From Nioella aestuarii (lineage in GTDB: Bacteria; Pseudomonadota; Alphaproteobacteria; Rhodobacterales; Rhodobacteraceae): 64,000 nt of DNA. Of this stretch, positions 53,870-61,929 are shown one piece after another. The DNA is taken from positions 1 through 64,000 of the forward strand of contig NZ_JBPBBA010000019.1 in assembly GCF_050896395.1 (NCBI RefSeq), read 5' to 3'. How positions within the stretch are numbered: the stretch's first letter is position 1; each line of letters opens with the position of its first letter. Under the pieces are notes generated by a model that saw only the letters and a program-made list of their open reading frames with translations, was not told the DNA's origin and did no database searches. The position numbers were made by a program, and so were the translations under genes.

Positions 53870-54631
53870 TTAGTTCACCAGCGTCGGCTTGCCACCGTGA
53901 CCGGTGCTGGTGGGCATCACGCCAAGGCGACGGGCCACTTCCGTGTACGCGTCGGTCAGGCTGCCCAGATCGCGGCGGAACACGTCCTTGTCCAGCTTCT
54001 GGCCGGTCTCAATGTCCCACAGGCGGCAACTGTCGGGGCTGATTTCATCGGCTACGATCAACCGCATGAAATCGCCATCCCAGGCGCGGCCGATCTCGAT
54101 CTTGAAATCGACCAGACGAATGCCGACGCCCATCATCATGCCAGACATGAAGTCGTTCACCCGCAGGGCCAGCGCGACGATATCGTCGAGATCCTGCTGC
54201 GAGGCCCATCCAAATGCGATGATGTATTCCTCGGGCACCAGAGGATCGCCCAGTTCGTCGTTCTTGTAGGAAAACTCGATGATCGGACGCGGCAGCTGTG
54301 TGCCTTCTTCCATCCCCAGGCGCTTTGCCATCGACCCGGCGGCGAAGTTGCGCACGATCACTTCCAGCGGGATGATCTCGACCTGGCGGATCAGTTGTTC
54401 GCGCATGTTGATGCGGCGGATGAAATGGGTCGGCACGCCGATATTGTTCAGCCCGTTCATGAAGAATTCAGACAAACGGTTGTTCAGAACGCCCTTGCCT
54501 TCGATGGTCGCCTTCTTCTCGGCGTTGAAGGCAGTGGCGTCATCCTTGAAGTACTGAACCAGAGTTCCCGGTTCCGGGCCTTCATACAGGATCTTCGCTT
54601 TGCCTTCGTAGACCTTTTTGCGCCGTGCCAT
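53870..54631 (-). CDS. purC: SAICAR synthase
   Basis: Ligates aspartate to CAIR in purine synthesis. It has 253 residues. Markers are KVYEGKAKILYEG, KDDATAFNAEKKATIEGKG, RRINMREQLIRQVEIIPLEV and the VDFKIEIGRAWDGDFMRLIV-type segment that ends with DEISPDSCRLWD. The ATG at 54631 has GGAGA upstream. It is the first gene of a purC-purS-dehydrogenase-purQ series on the minus strand. Confidence 0.95.
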   Translation of the reverse strand: MARRKKVYEGKAKILYEGPEPGTLVQYFKDDATAFNAEKKATIEGKGVLNNRLSEFFMNGLNNIGVPTHFIRRINMREQLIRQVEIIPLEVIVRNFAAGSMAKRLGMEEGTQLPRPIIEFSYKNDELGDPLVPEEYIIAFGWASQQDLDDIVALALRVNDFMSGMMMGVGIRLVDFKIEIGRAWDGDFMRLIVADEISPDSCRLWDIETGQKLDKDVFRRDLGSLTDAYTEVARRLGVMPTSTGHGGKPTLVN

Positions 54632-54720
54632 GTGCTTGTCTTCTCCGAATCCATCACCCGGCGCCCCAGGCACCGTTTGAGGCGCGTATACGCCCAAGGC
54701 CATCGAAAGGGAAGCGGCCC

Positions 54721-55335
54721 TTACTGCGCGCTAAAGCCCCAGAAGCCAAGCCGCCCGCTGCCGACAGCGATTATACCCGCGCGGTTGTTAAAGGGGCGGT
54801 GCGTCAGGTCGTAATTGCGAAAGAACTCATCGTTGAGATACATCCGCGCCTGAGTTCCGCTAATCCGCACCTCCAGCACGTCCGATCCGTCACCGCGCCC
54901 CACCGGGTCGCCGGCTTCACCATAGATCACATCCATGGTTTCGACGTCACGGTTGATCGCCATCAACGTATTATCCGCCGTCAGCAGAAAGGCGATGTAG
55001 GTGCTATTGGCTTCGCCGAAGTCATATAGCAGCCCGGTCGCCGCCACACCTTGCCCGTCATCATTGCGGGCATAAACATTCGCGCGAAGGATCAGCGTAC
55101 CGTCGTCGTTCAGCAACGGCATCTCATAATAGCGGATTGCGCCCGAATCCGTGGTGTTCTGAAGAACGAACCAGCCGTTTTCTTCGTATCCGCGCCATAA
55201 CTGGTCCTGAAACTCGCCCAATCCCAGGGGCTGAAGATACTCTCCTAGCACCGCATCGACTGTTGCCTGGGCCAAAACCGGGGATGCGGACAGCATGATT
55301 GCCGTCGAAAGGGCGGCTATTGTAGATCTGAACAT
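54721..55335 (-). CDS. Secreted protein of unknown function, LamG-like
   Basis: A 204-residue protein with a signal peptide (about 1-22, SPVLAQA). The mature part is beta-rich with RANVYARNDDGQGVAATGLL and NRAGIIAVGSGRLGFWGFSAQ, a pattern like concanavalin/LamG or DUF1080 folds that often bind sugars. There is no catalytic motif I can name. AGGAG lies before the ATG. Confidence 0.7.
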   Translation of the reverse strand: MFRSTIAALSTAIMLSASPVLAQATVDAVLGEYLQPLGLGEFQDQLWRGYEENGWFVLQNTTDSGAIRYYEMPLLNDDGTLILRANVYARNDDGQGVAATGLLYDFGEANSTYIAFLLTADNTLMAINRDVETMDVIYGEAGDPVGRGDGSDVLEVRISGTQARMYLNDEFFRNYDLTHRPFNNRAGIIAVGSGRLGFWGFSAQ

Positions 55336-55535
55336 GGCGGGTTCTCCTGCAAAAGGCTGAGTAAAATCGGGTCGCTATATGGGGCTAATATGAGGTCAAG
55401 GAGGCGATTCGGTCCAGTTTTCTGCACAAAAACCGTTCAGCAGCGGCCTCCAGCCGCACAATCCACCCTTGTGCGACCCACCCTGCCCGGCCTATTTGAA
55501 AAGCAACAAATGCATCTGAGTCAGGAGAGCCCAAG

Positions 55536-55850
55536 ATGACCACCTTCGATGACCGCGAACACGCGTTCGAAGCCAAGTTCGCCCATGACGCCGAAATGGT
55601 GTTCCGCGCCGAAGCCCGCCGCAACAAGCTGGTTGGCCTGTGGGCCGCGGAGATTATGGGCAAAACCGGCTCTGACGCCGATGCCTATGCCATCGAAGTG
55701 GTGAAGTCCGATTTCGAGGAAGCGGGCCACGAAGATGTGGTGCGCAAGGTCGCAGCGGATCTGGACGGCAAAGCCACCGCAGATGAGATCCGCGCCAAGA
55801 TGGCGGAACTGCTGATTGTGGCCAAGGGCCAGCTGATCAACGAAGCCTAA
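55536..55850 (+). CDS. F1-ATPase inhibitor subunit zeta (DUF1476)
   Basis: A 104-residue helical protein that in Paracoccus and relatives binds the F1 part of ATP synthase and blocks ATP hydrolysis. The start TTFDDREHAFEAKFAHD and the following EMVFRAEARRNKLVGLWAAE are the family signature; the N-terminal segment is the inhibitory one. It is a single gene with a terminator-like hairpin downstream and is not near the atp operon. Confidence 0.92.
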   Translation: MTTFDDREHAFEAKFAHDAEMVFRAEARRNKLVGLWAAEIMGKTGSDADAYAIEVVKSDFEEAGHEDVVRKVAADLDGKATADEIRAKMAELLIVAKGQLINEA

Positions 55851-55875
55851 GCCACAAGGGCTGCCAAGACATGAC

Positions 55876-55906
55876 AGGGCCGCCCGTGCAGATCGCGGGC
55901 GGCCCT
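55876..55906 (+). terminator. Hairpin after the ATPase zeta gene
   Basis: An 11-base GC-rich perfect stem (55876-55886 with 55896-55906) follows the gene by about 25 bases. The T-run is poor, so termination strength is uncertain. Confidence 0.55.
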
Positions 55907-56017
55907 TGCCGTTCTAAATCGAACGAAGCTCATAACCTTTATGCAGATTATGCGCTTGCCTCATCTCCCTGTCGCGGACCAAGAAGGCCCTGCGCAGATA
56001 TCTGAAAGACGACTCAC

Positions 56018-57031
56018 ATGACCAATCTCCTGTCCAAGCTGATGGCGGAACGCGACTGGCTGATGGCCGATGGTGCGACCGGCACGACCCTTTTCAACAT
56101 GGGGCTGTCCTCGGGCGATGCGCCAGAGCTGTGGAATGTCGATCACCCTGATCGCATTGCGGCGCTCTATCAGGGGGCGGTCGATGCGGGGTCGGATATC
56201 TTCCTGACCAATTCCTTCGGCGGCACCCGCGCCCGTCTGAAGCTGCACGGCGCACAGGACCGGGCGTTCGAACTGTCAAAGCTGGCCGCTGAGATCGGCC
56301 GTGAGGTTGCCGACAAGGCGGGCCGCCCGGTGGTCGTGGCTGGCTCTGTCGGGCCGACCGGGGAAATCATGGTGCCCATGGGCGCGCTAACCCATGAAAG
56401 CGCGGTCGAGATGTTCCATGAACAGGCCGAAGGTCTGAAGGCTGGCGGCGTCGATGTGCTTTGGGTCGAAACCATTTCCGCCGCCGAGGAATTCAAGGCC
56501 TTCGCAGAGGCGGCCAAGCTGGCCGATATGCCCTGGTGCGGCACGATGAGCTTTGACACCGCAGGCCGCACAATGATGGGCTTCACCTCGTCCGATATGG
56601 CGGCAATGGCCGAAAAGCTCGATCCGCGCCCGCTGGCCTTTGGCGCCAATTGCGGGGTCGGCGCGTCCGACCTTCTGCGCACGGTTCTTGGATTCCGCGC
56701 CTCGGGCAGTGACATTCCCTTCATTGCCAAAGGCAATGCCGGCATTCCGAAATATGTGGACGGTCACATTCACTATGACGGCACACCAGAGCTGATGGCG
56801 AAATACGCCCTGCTGGCCCGCGATGCCGGTGCAAAGATCATTGGCGGCTGCTGTGGCACCCAGACGGAACATCTTCGCGCGATGAAGGCTGCACTGGAAA
56901 GCACCCCGCGTGGACCTGCCCCGACGCTAGACCAGATCGCAGCCGAGATTGGCGGTTTCTCATCCGATAGCGACGGCACCGGCGATGACGCCCCCGCGGC
57001 CCGCCGCCCCCGCCGCCGCGCACGCGGCTGA
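56018..57031 (+). CDS. Homocysteine S-methyltransferase part of a split methionine synthase
   Basis: A 337-residue homocysteine-binding methyltransferase. The zinc ligands are Cys212 (GANCGVG) and Cys278-Cys279 (GGCCGTQTEH), and MADGATGTTLFNMG is the N-terminal homocysteine-binding block. It is often labelled betaine-homocysteine methyltransferase, but the corrinoid protein gene at 58550 and the known split MetH of Phaeobacter inhibens suggest that it is the homocysteine-binding module of B12-dependent methionine synthase. The C terminus is a stretch of arginines (ARRPRRRARG). No SAM or SAH riboswitch is evident upstream. Confidence 0.85.
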   Translation: MTNLLSKLMAERDWLMADGATGTTLFNMGLSSGDAPELWNVDHPDRIAALYQGAVDAGSDIFLTNSFGGTRARLKLHGAQDRAFELSKLAAEIGREVADKAGRPVVVAGSVGPTGEIMVPMGALTHESAVEMFHEQAEGLKAGGVDVLWVETISAAEEFKAFAEAAKLADMPWCGTMSFDTAGRTMMGFTSSDMAAMAEKLDPRPLAFGANCGVGASDLLRTVLGFRASGSDIPFIAKGNAGIPKYVDGHIHYDGTPELMAKYALLARDAGAKIIGGCCGTQTEHLRAMKAALESTPRGPAPTLDQIAAEIGGFSSDSDGTGDDAPAARRPRRRARG

Positions 57032-57039
57032 CCAAGACG

Positions 57040-57303
57040 ATGGCGCGCGCGATCCGGGCGATTTTCCTAGGGCTTGCTGCCCTGGCGGGGCTCGTCTGGA
57101 TCGGCGGCTATGTCTACATCAACTCACTCGCATGTGCGTTCAGGTCAGGCAGCTCTTGCCGGATCACAATGCCGTGGCGCATGACCGGCGAAGACCTGTT
57201 GCTGCTTGTCCTCATTCCGGCCTCTATCGTTCTGATATTGCTTTTCTTTGCATGGCTTGCACATCGGCGGGTCAAGACCGGCGGCGCGGACGGATCAAAG
57301 TGA
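57040..57303 (+). CDS. Small two-helix membrane protein
   Basis: An 87-residue protein with membrane helices at about 6-27 and 52-74 and two cysteines between them in a short loop (ACAFRSGSSCR). It is nine bases downstream of the methyltransferase on the same strand, so probably in the same transcript. The last base of its stop lies two bases before the end of the convergent radical SAM gene. Function unknown. Confidence 0.65.
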   Translation: MARAIRAIFLGLAALAGLVWIGGYVYINSLACAFRSGSSCRITMPWRMTGEDLLLLVLIPASIVLILLFFAWLAHRRVKTGGADGSK

Positions 57304-57305
57304 TG

Positions 57306-58388
57306 TCAAAAGAGGCTCAATTGATCGCCGGGGCGCGGCGGCACCCGGAACAGGTCTGTTCTGAGCGCGGACATCGACCGGCTCAGGCCCGCCGCCCTAA
57401 CTGCGCGGGCAAAGCGTTTTTGCAGCAAATCCGCGTAGATGCCAGTTCCGGTCAGCCGTTGCCCCCAATTCGCGCTATAGTCTGCACCTCCATGCATGTC
57501 CCGCACCCTTGCCATGACCCGTGCGGCGCGCAGCGGCACATGTTCCTCCAGCCAGGCCTTGAACAGCGGCGCAACCTCCAGCGGCAGGCGCAGGGTAATC
57601 ATGCTGGCCCCGGTCGCACCCGCATCGGCCCCGGCTGTCACGATCTGCTCAATCTCATGGTCTGTCAGCCCCGGCACAATGGGCGATACCATCAGGCGCA
57701 CGGGGATACCCGCCGCCGCCAGCCGCTCGATGGTCTTCAGCCGCCTTGCAGGCGTTGGCACGCGCGGCTCCATAGCCCGCGCCAGACCCGCATCCAGCGT
57801 GGTGACGGACACCCCCACTTTGGCCAGCCCCTGCCCCGCCAGCTCCGCGATAAGGTCGATATCGCGCTCGATCAGCGTGCCCTTGGTCACGATCCCGACC
57901 GGATGGCGAAAATCGCACAGAACCTGCAACAGACCGCGCATAATCTGGCGATCCTTCTCAATCGGCTGATAGGGATCGGTGTTGGTGCCGATGGCAATCG
58001 GCTGAACGTCATATCCGCGGCGCCGCAGGTCTCGCATCAAAACGGCAGGCGCGTCGGGGCGCGCGATCAGTCGTGTCTCGAAATCCAGTCCGGGCGACAG
58101 GTCCAGATAGGCGTGCGATGGCCGGGCAAAACAATAGATACAGCCATGTTCACACCCCCGGTAAGGGTTGATCGAGCGATCAAAACCCAAATCGGGCGAG
58201 GCATTCCGCGTGATCACCGACCGAGGTCGTTCGACCGTGACTTCGGTGCGCAGCGGCGGCAGATCTTCTTCGATGTCCCAGCCATCGGGCTCGGCGCGTG
58301 TTTCCAGACGGTCAAAGCGGTTGGCGGGGTTAAACCCTGCGCCTCTGCCCCTGCGACGGGCCTTGTCGATGATCTGATCGAACTCCAT
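57306..58388 (-). CDS. Radical SAM protein, PA0069 family
   Basis: A 360-residue iron-sulfur enzyme of the splB-like/PA0069 group. The cluster-binding cysteines are Cys79, Cys83 and Cys86 in RGCEHGCIYC, followed by ARPSHAYLDLSPGLDFE. FRHPVGIVTKGTLIERDIDL is the usual TIM-barrel segment. The activity of the family is not settled. It lies on the opposite strand between the two methionine synthase parts. No strong ribosome site is seen before the ATG. Confidence 0.87.
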   Translation of the reverse strand: MEFDQIIDKARRRGRGAGFNPANRFDRLETRAEPDGWDIEEDLPPLRTEVTVERPRSVITRNASPDLGFDRSINPYRGCEHGCIYCFARPSHAYLDLSPGLDFETRLIARPDAPAVLMRDLRRRGYDVQPIAIGTNTDPYQPIEKDRQIMRGLLQVLCDFRHPVGIVTKGTLIERDIDLIAELAGQGLAKVGVSVTTLDAGLARAMEPRVPTPARRLKTIERLAAAGIPVRLMVSPIVPGLTDHEIEQIVTAGADAGATGASMITLRLPLEVAPLFKAWLEEHVPLRAARVMARVRDMHGGADYSANWGQRLTGTGIYADLLQKRFARAVRAAGLSRSMSALRTDLFRVPPRPGDQLSLF

Positions 58389-58549
58389 GCTTCAATCTGG
58401 AACATAAGAAGAACATTCACAACCCCGACTTGCATCAAGGTCGGTCACGACGCGACGCGTGTCGCAATTCAGCGCGTCAGATTTGCGTGCTGCGGCCAAA
58501 AGTCGGAGCAGTCCTCGAAACCCCCGGTCCGGTCAGGGAGCCACCAAAT

Positions 58550-59251
58550 ATGTCCGATGAAGACGAAATCATCCTCTCCGAGCTCGACGATGAAGAGCTT
58601 GTGCAGCAGATGTTCGATGACCTTTATGACGGTCTCAAGGAGGAGATCGAAGAAGGCGTCAACATCCTGCTGGAACGCAATTGGGAGCCCTACCGCGTTC
58701 TGACCGAAGCGCTGGTCGGCGGAATGACCATCGTCGGCAAGGACTTCCGGGACGGCATTCTCTTTGTTCCCGAAGTGCTGCTGGCCGCCAACGCAATGAA
58801 GGGCGGCATGGCCATCCTCAAGCCGCTCTTGGCTGAAACCGGCGCGCCGCGCGTCGGCAAGATGGTCATCGGTACCGTCAAGGGCGACATCCACGACATC
58901 GGCAAGAACCTCGTCGGCATGATGATGGAAGGCGCGGGCTTCGAAGTGGTCGATCTGGGTATCAACAACGCCGTGGAAAGCTATCTCGAGGCGCTGGAAT
59001 CCGAACAGCCCGACATCCTCGGCATGTCGGCCCTGCTGACCACCACGATGCCCTATATGAAGGTCGTCATCGACACGATGGTCGAGACCGGCGTGCGCGA
59101 CGACTACATCGTGCTGGTCGGCGGCGCGCCCCTGAACGAGGAATTTGGCAAAGCGATCGGCGCTGACGCCTATTGCCGCGACGCCGCCGTGGCCGTGGAA
59201 ACCGCCAAGGAATTCATGGCGCGCAAGCACAATCAGGCGGCGGCGGGCTGA
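58550..59251 (+). CDS. Corrinoid (B12-binding) protein of a split methionine synthase
   Basis: A 233-residue carrier of the methyl group between folate and homocysteine. The N-terminal helical cap (about 1-95) is followed by the cobalamin fold with the lower-ligand motif GDIHDIGKNL (112-121, His115), then GINNAVESYLE and VLVGGAPLNEEF. This is the module pair found in MetH and in MtbC-type proteins. The ATG at 58550 has GGGAG ten bases upstream; the open frame further upstream is not coding. The folate-binding and reactivation modules are not in the window. Confidence 0.88.
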   Translation: MSDEDEIILSELDDEELVQQMFDDLYDGLKEEIEEGVNILLERNWEPYRVLTEALVGGMTIVGKDFRDGILFVPEVLLAANAMKGGMAILKPLLAETGAPRVGKMVIGTVKGDIHDIGKNLVGMMMEGAGFEVVDLGINNAVESYLEALESEQPDILGMSALLTTTMPYMKVVIDTMVETGVRDDYIVLVGGAPLNEEFGKAIGADAYCRDAAVAVETAKEFMARKHNQAAAG

Positions 59252-59432
59252 GATTTCAGCGTATCTTCGCGCCAGGCACCAACACGAAACCAGACCTCGT
59301 CTTCAGAAATGAGACGGGGTCTGTCAATTTCCGACCGCCCCCTGCGCATCTTGTCGGCCGACCTTGCCGAGACGAAACCGGCTGGCGCGGGCCGCGTCCT
59401 GCATCAAGGCAAGCCCTCTGGCAGCGCAAGGT

Positions 59433-59461
59433 TTGACAAAAGGTGACTGTCTTCTTTAGGA
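59433..59461 (+). promoter_or_regulatory. Candidate promoter of the first Hint gene
   Basis: A perfect -35 hexamer TTGACA at 59433-59438 with a poor -10 (TTAGGA) 17 bases further on. A TTGACA also lies at 60672, before the second Hint gene. By eye only. Confidence 0.3.
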
Positions 59462-59530
59462 ATTGTGAACGCACAGGAAAGATTGACCGGAGAAAACCTC
59501 TTTTGTCGTGACATCAGAGGGGCAAAACAC

Positions 59531-60523
59531 ATGGCCGACTATGTCTTTTCGGCGGGCACCGACTTCACAATCTACAGCGCGCGTTTTCAGGGCTTTCGAT
59601 CGTCCGGAAGTTTGACGGGCGACCTGACCCTAAGCGATGGCGACCCCACAGATTCCGAGTTCACCAATCTGGAAAGCCTCAACTATAACTTTGCCTCGGG
59701 ATCAAGCGGGACAAACGGATCGTTCTTTGGCACGATAGAAATCGGCGGAGTTAAGTATCCGTATGCCCGCCTCGGAAACGACGATGTTTATGTGATTGGG
59801 ATTCAGCTTTCTCAAGCCACCTACCCCAGTTCGGATGTGCTGCCCGGATTTGACTCTTCGAGTTTTCCCACCTGCTTCCTGACGGGAAGCCGAATCGCAA
59901 CACCAACTGGTAGCATTGCTGTCGAAGATCTTGCCATCGGTTGCGAGATTTCAACGGCAGAGGGCGGCTGCGTATCGGTAAAATGGATCGGTCGCCAGAC
60001 CGTCTCCACCCGCTTCGGCCCCGCCGAGCGCCTGATGCCGGTGCGCTTTGCTGCCGGGTCTCTAGGAGAGGGTTTGCCCCACACCGACCTAACGGTGACC
60101 GCCGATCACGGCATGCTGGTGGAGGGAGTCATCTGCCATGCGGGCGCTCTGGTGAACGGCACCACGATCACGCGGGTGCCGCTGGCCGAGATAGGTGAGA
60201 CCTACACCGTCTACCACGTTGAAACCGAGGCCCATGAGGTCATCCTCGCCAACGGCGCCCCCGCCGAGACCTTCATCGACAACGTGAGCCGCCGTGCCTT
60301 CGACAACTACGCTGAGTTTGAGGCGCTCTACGGCGACGTGCCCGAGATGCGGGAACTGCCGTTTCCGCGCGCGATGAGCGCGCGGCAGGTGCCGATGGCG
60401 ATCAAGGCGAGGTTGCAGGGGGGGGGCGGCAAGCGCCGCATAGCCTGCGTCAGTGTGCCGCCGCTGCTTTCCCGGTGGCGGCATCCCGCTTTCCAGTGTC
60501 GCACTCAGAAATGGGGCAACTGA
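59531..60523 (+). CDS. Hint-domain protein 1, with a shifted C terminus
   Basis: A 330-residue protein. The N-terminal 110 residues are unlike the paralogues apart from a short GGVKYPYARLGNDDVYVIG strand pair. The Hint (hedgehog/intein) domain starts at Cys115 (CFLTGSRIATPTG) and includes VKWIGRQTV, LTVTADHGMLVEG and ICHAGALVNGTTI. The C-terminal region matches genes 2 and 3 up to AIKARLQ, then a run of nine Gs (60418-60426) moves the frame so that a Cys/Pro-rich tail follows to 60523. With eight Gs it would stop at TAG 60441-60443 with ...AASAA, like the paralogues. AGAGGGGC lies before the ATG at 59531. No classical signal peptide; type I secretion is possible but unproven. Confidence 0.82.
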   Translation: MADYVFSAGTDFTIYSARFQGFRSSGSLTGDLTLSDGDPTDSEFTNLESLNYNFASGSSGTNGSFFGTIEIGGVKYPYARLGNDDVYVIGIQLSQATYPSSDVLPGFDSSSFPTCFLTGSRIATPTGSIAVEDLAIGCEISTAEGGCVSVKWIGRQTVSTRFGPAERLMPVRFAAGSLGEGLPHTDLTVTADHGMLVEGVICHAGALVNGTTITRVPLAEIGETYTVYHVETEAHEVILANGAPAETFIDNVSRRAFDNYAEFEALYGDVPEMRELPFPRAMSARQVPMAIKARLQGGGGKRRIACVSVPPLLSRWRHPAFQCRTQKWGN

Positions 60524-60782
60524 ACCAAAAGGATTGTCCAACTCGCTCCTTGGTCGGAAGAGTGGTTTTGGTCGCGCGATTGTGGGCGGGCATCTCGTTC
60601 ACGTCGTGATCGAAAAGCTTCCCTGTTGCGCTCACTTTAAGTGATGACTACCCTTTGAAGCTAGGGAAACGTTGACAGATTCGGCTGCCATTGATTGGCG
60701 AATTCATTCTCTTCCCGGAGACACAAGTTCATGAGGCGGCAGATCAAACAAGGCTGCCCACGCGCGCTGAGGGGGGCGATTA

Positions 60783-61709
60783 GTGCCTAGTACAAGCTTC
60801 AATGACTACGTTTACTTAACAGGATTAGAATCCGGTGGGATACTGTTTTGGGGTAGCGCTGCCAACCACAACATATCGCTTACCGTTACTGATGTCGCGA
60901 ATGATGGAAATGTTGACTCTGCCGATTCTCTTTTCGCGAATTATATTTTGTTTTCAGGGTTTTACTTTACAGCTCCGAATGGCGATACCTACGCGATCTA
61001 TGAGGACACAGCTTTTGTCGGTGACTATTACATCCCCTACAACGCTGCCGACTATGATCTCGGCGCGGTCTTTCCAAGCACCGGCACGACCTCAAGCTTT
61101 CAGGCCGAGAACTTCACCCCGACCGGCAACCCCATCTGCTTCCTTGCGGGCAGCCTGATCGCGACACCTAAGGGCGAGGTCGCGGTCGAAACCTTGAAGA
61201 TCGGCGACAGCATCCTGACCGCCTCCGGCACCGTGGTCCCCGCGAAATGGATTGGCCGTCAGCACGTCGCGCCCTTCGCCGTCAACATGAGATTGCCGGA
61301 ACGTCTCGCCCCGGTCCGCATCGCTGCTGGCGCCTTGGGCGAGGGCCTGCCGCATACGGATCTGACGGTGACGGCAGATCACGCGATGCTGATCGAGGGC
61401 GTCATCTGCCACGCGGGGGCGCTGGTGAATGGCACCACGATCACCCGCGTTCCGCTGGCGGAAATGGGCGAGAGCTACACGGTCTACCACATCGAGACCG
61501 AGGCCCACGAGATCATCCTAGCCAACGGCGCCCCCGCCGAGACGTTCATCGACAATGTCAGCCGCCGGGCCTTCGACAATTACGCAGAGTTCGAAGAGCT
61601 CTATGGTGATGTGCCCGAGATGGAGGAACTGCCCTATCCCCGTGCGATGAGTGCACGGCAGGTGCCAACACGCATTCAGACCAAGCTTTCGGCTGAAATC
61701 GCTGCCTGA
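60783..61709 (+). CDS. Hint-domain protein 2
   Basis: A 308-residue protein that starts with a GTG preceded by GAGGGGGG. Its N-terminal domain (about 1-115) has a beta pattern with FTAPNGDTYAIYEDTAFVGD. The Hint domain begins at Cys119 (CFLAGSLIATPKG), then VPAKWIGRQH, LTVTADHAMLIEG and ICHAGALVNGTTITRVPLAE. The last 100 residues are nearly the same as in gene 3, ending TKLSAEIAA. No His-Asn splice end is seen, so it is not an intein. It may be autoprocessing or adhesive. It lies 259 bases after gene 1. Confidence 0.83.
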   Translation: MPSTSFNDYVYLTGLESGGILFWGSAANHNISLTVTDVANDGNVDSADSLFANYILFSGFYFTAPNGDTYAIYEDTAFVGDYYIPYNAADYDLGAVFPSTGTTSSFQAENFTPTGNPICFLAGSLIATPKGEVAVETLKIGDSILTASGTVVPAKWIGRQHVAPFAVNMRLPERLAPVRIAAGALGEGLPHTDLTVTADHAMLIEGVICHAGALVNGTTITRVPLAEMGESYTVYHIETEAHEIILANGAPAETFIDNVSRRAFDNYAEFEELYGDVPEMEELPYPRAMSARQVPTRIQTKLSAEIAA

Positions 61710-61929
61710 ACCTTTCCAGGGCCGACAGGGGCAAGGCCTGCCGTCGCACGCTTCCCGCAGCTCATCGGGGGCACGATCGCCACTGATGCAATCGCCGCCC
61801 TCTTTGCGAATATTCGGGTCTGCCCATTTGACCTAGAGGGCACAATGGCAAATGGTCAGTCAGAACCCCTCGCATAAAACCGGGGCAAGGCCCACATACT
61901 GGACAGCTTTGGAACAGCCGTAGAGATTA

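Noticed and set aside
55907..56017. SAM or SAH riboswitch before the methionine synthase module
   Set aside because: I looked for the SAM-II and SAH riboswitch core sequences and did not find them; only AT-rich repeats of TTATGC type are present.
56949..58703. 584-codon open frame on the + strand
   Set aside because: Antisense to the radical SAM gene with its CxxxCxxC motif; the + reading has no recognisable domain.
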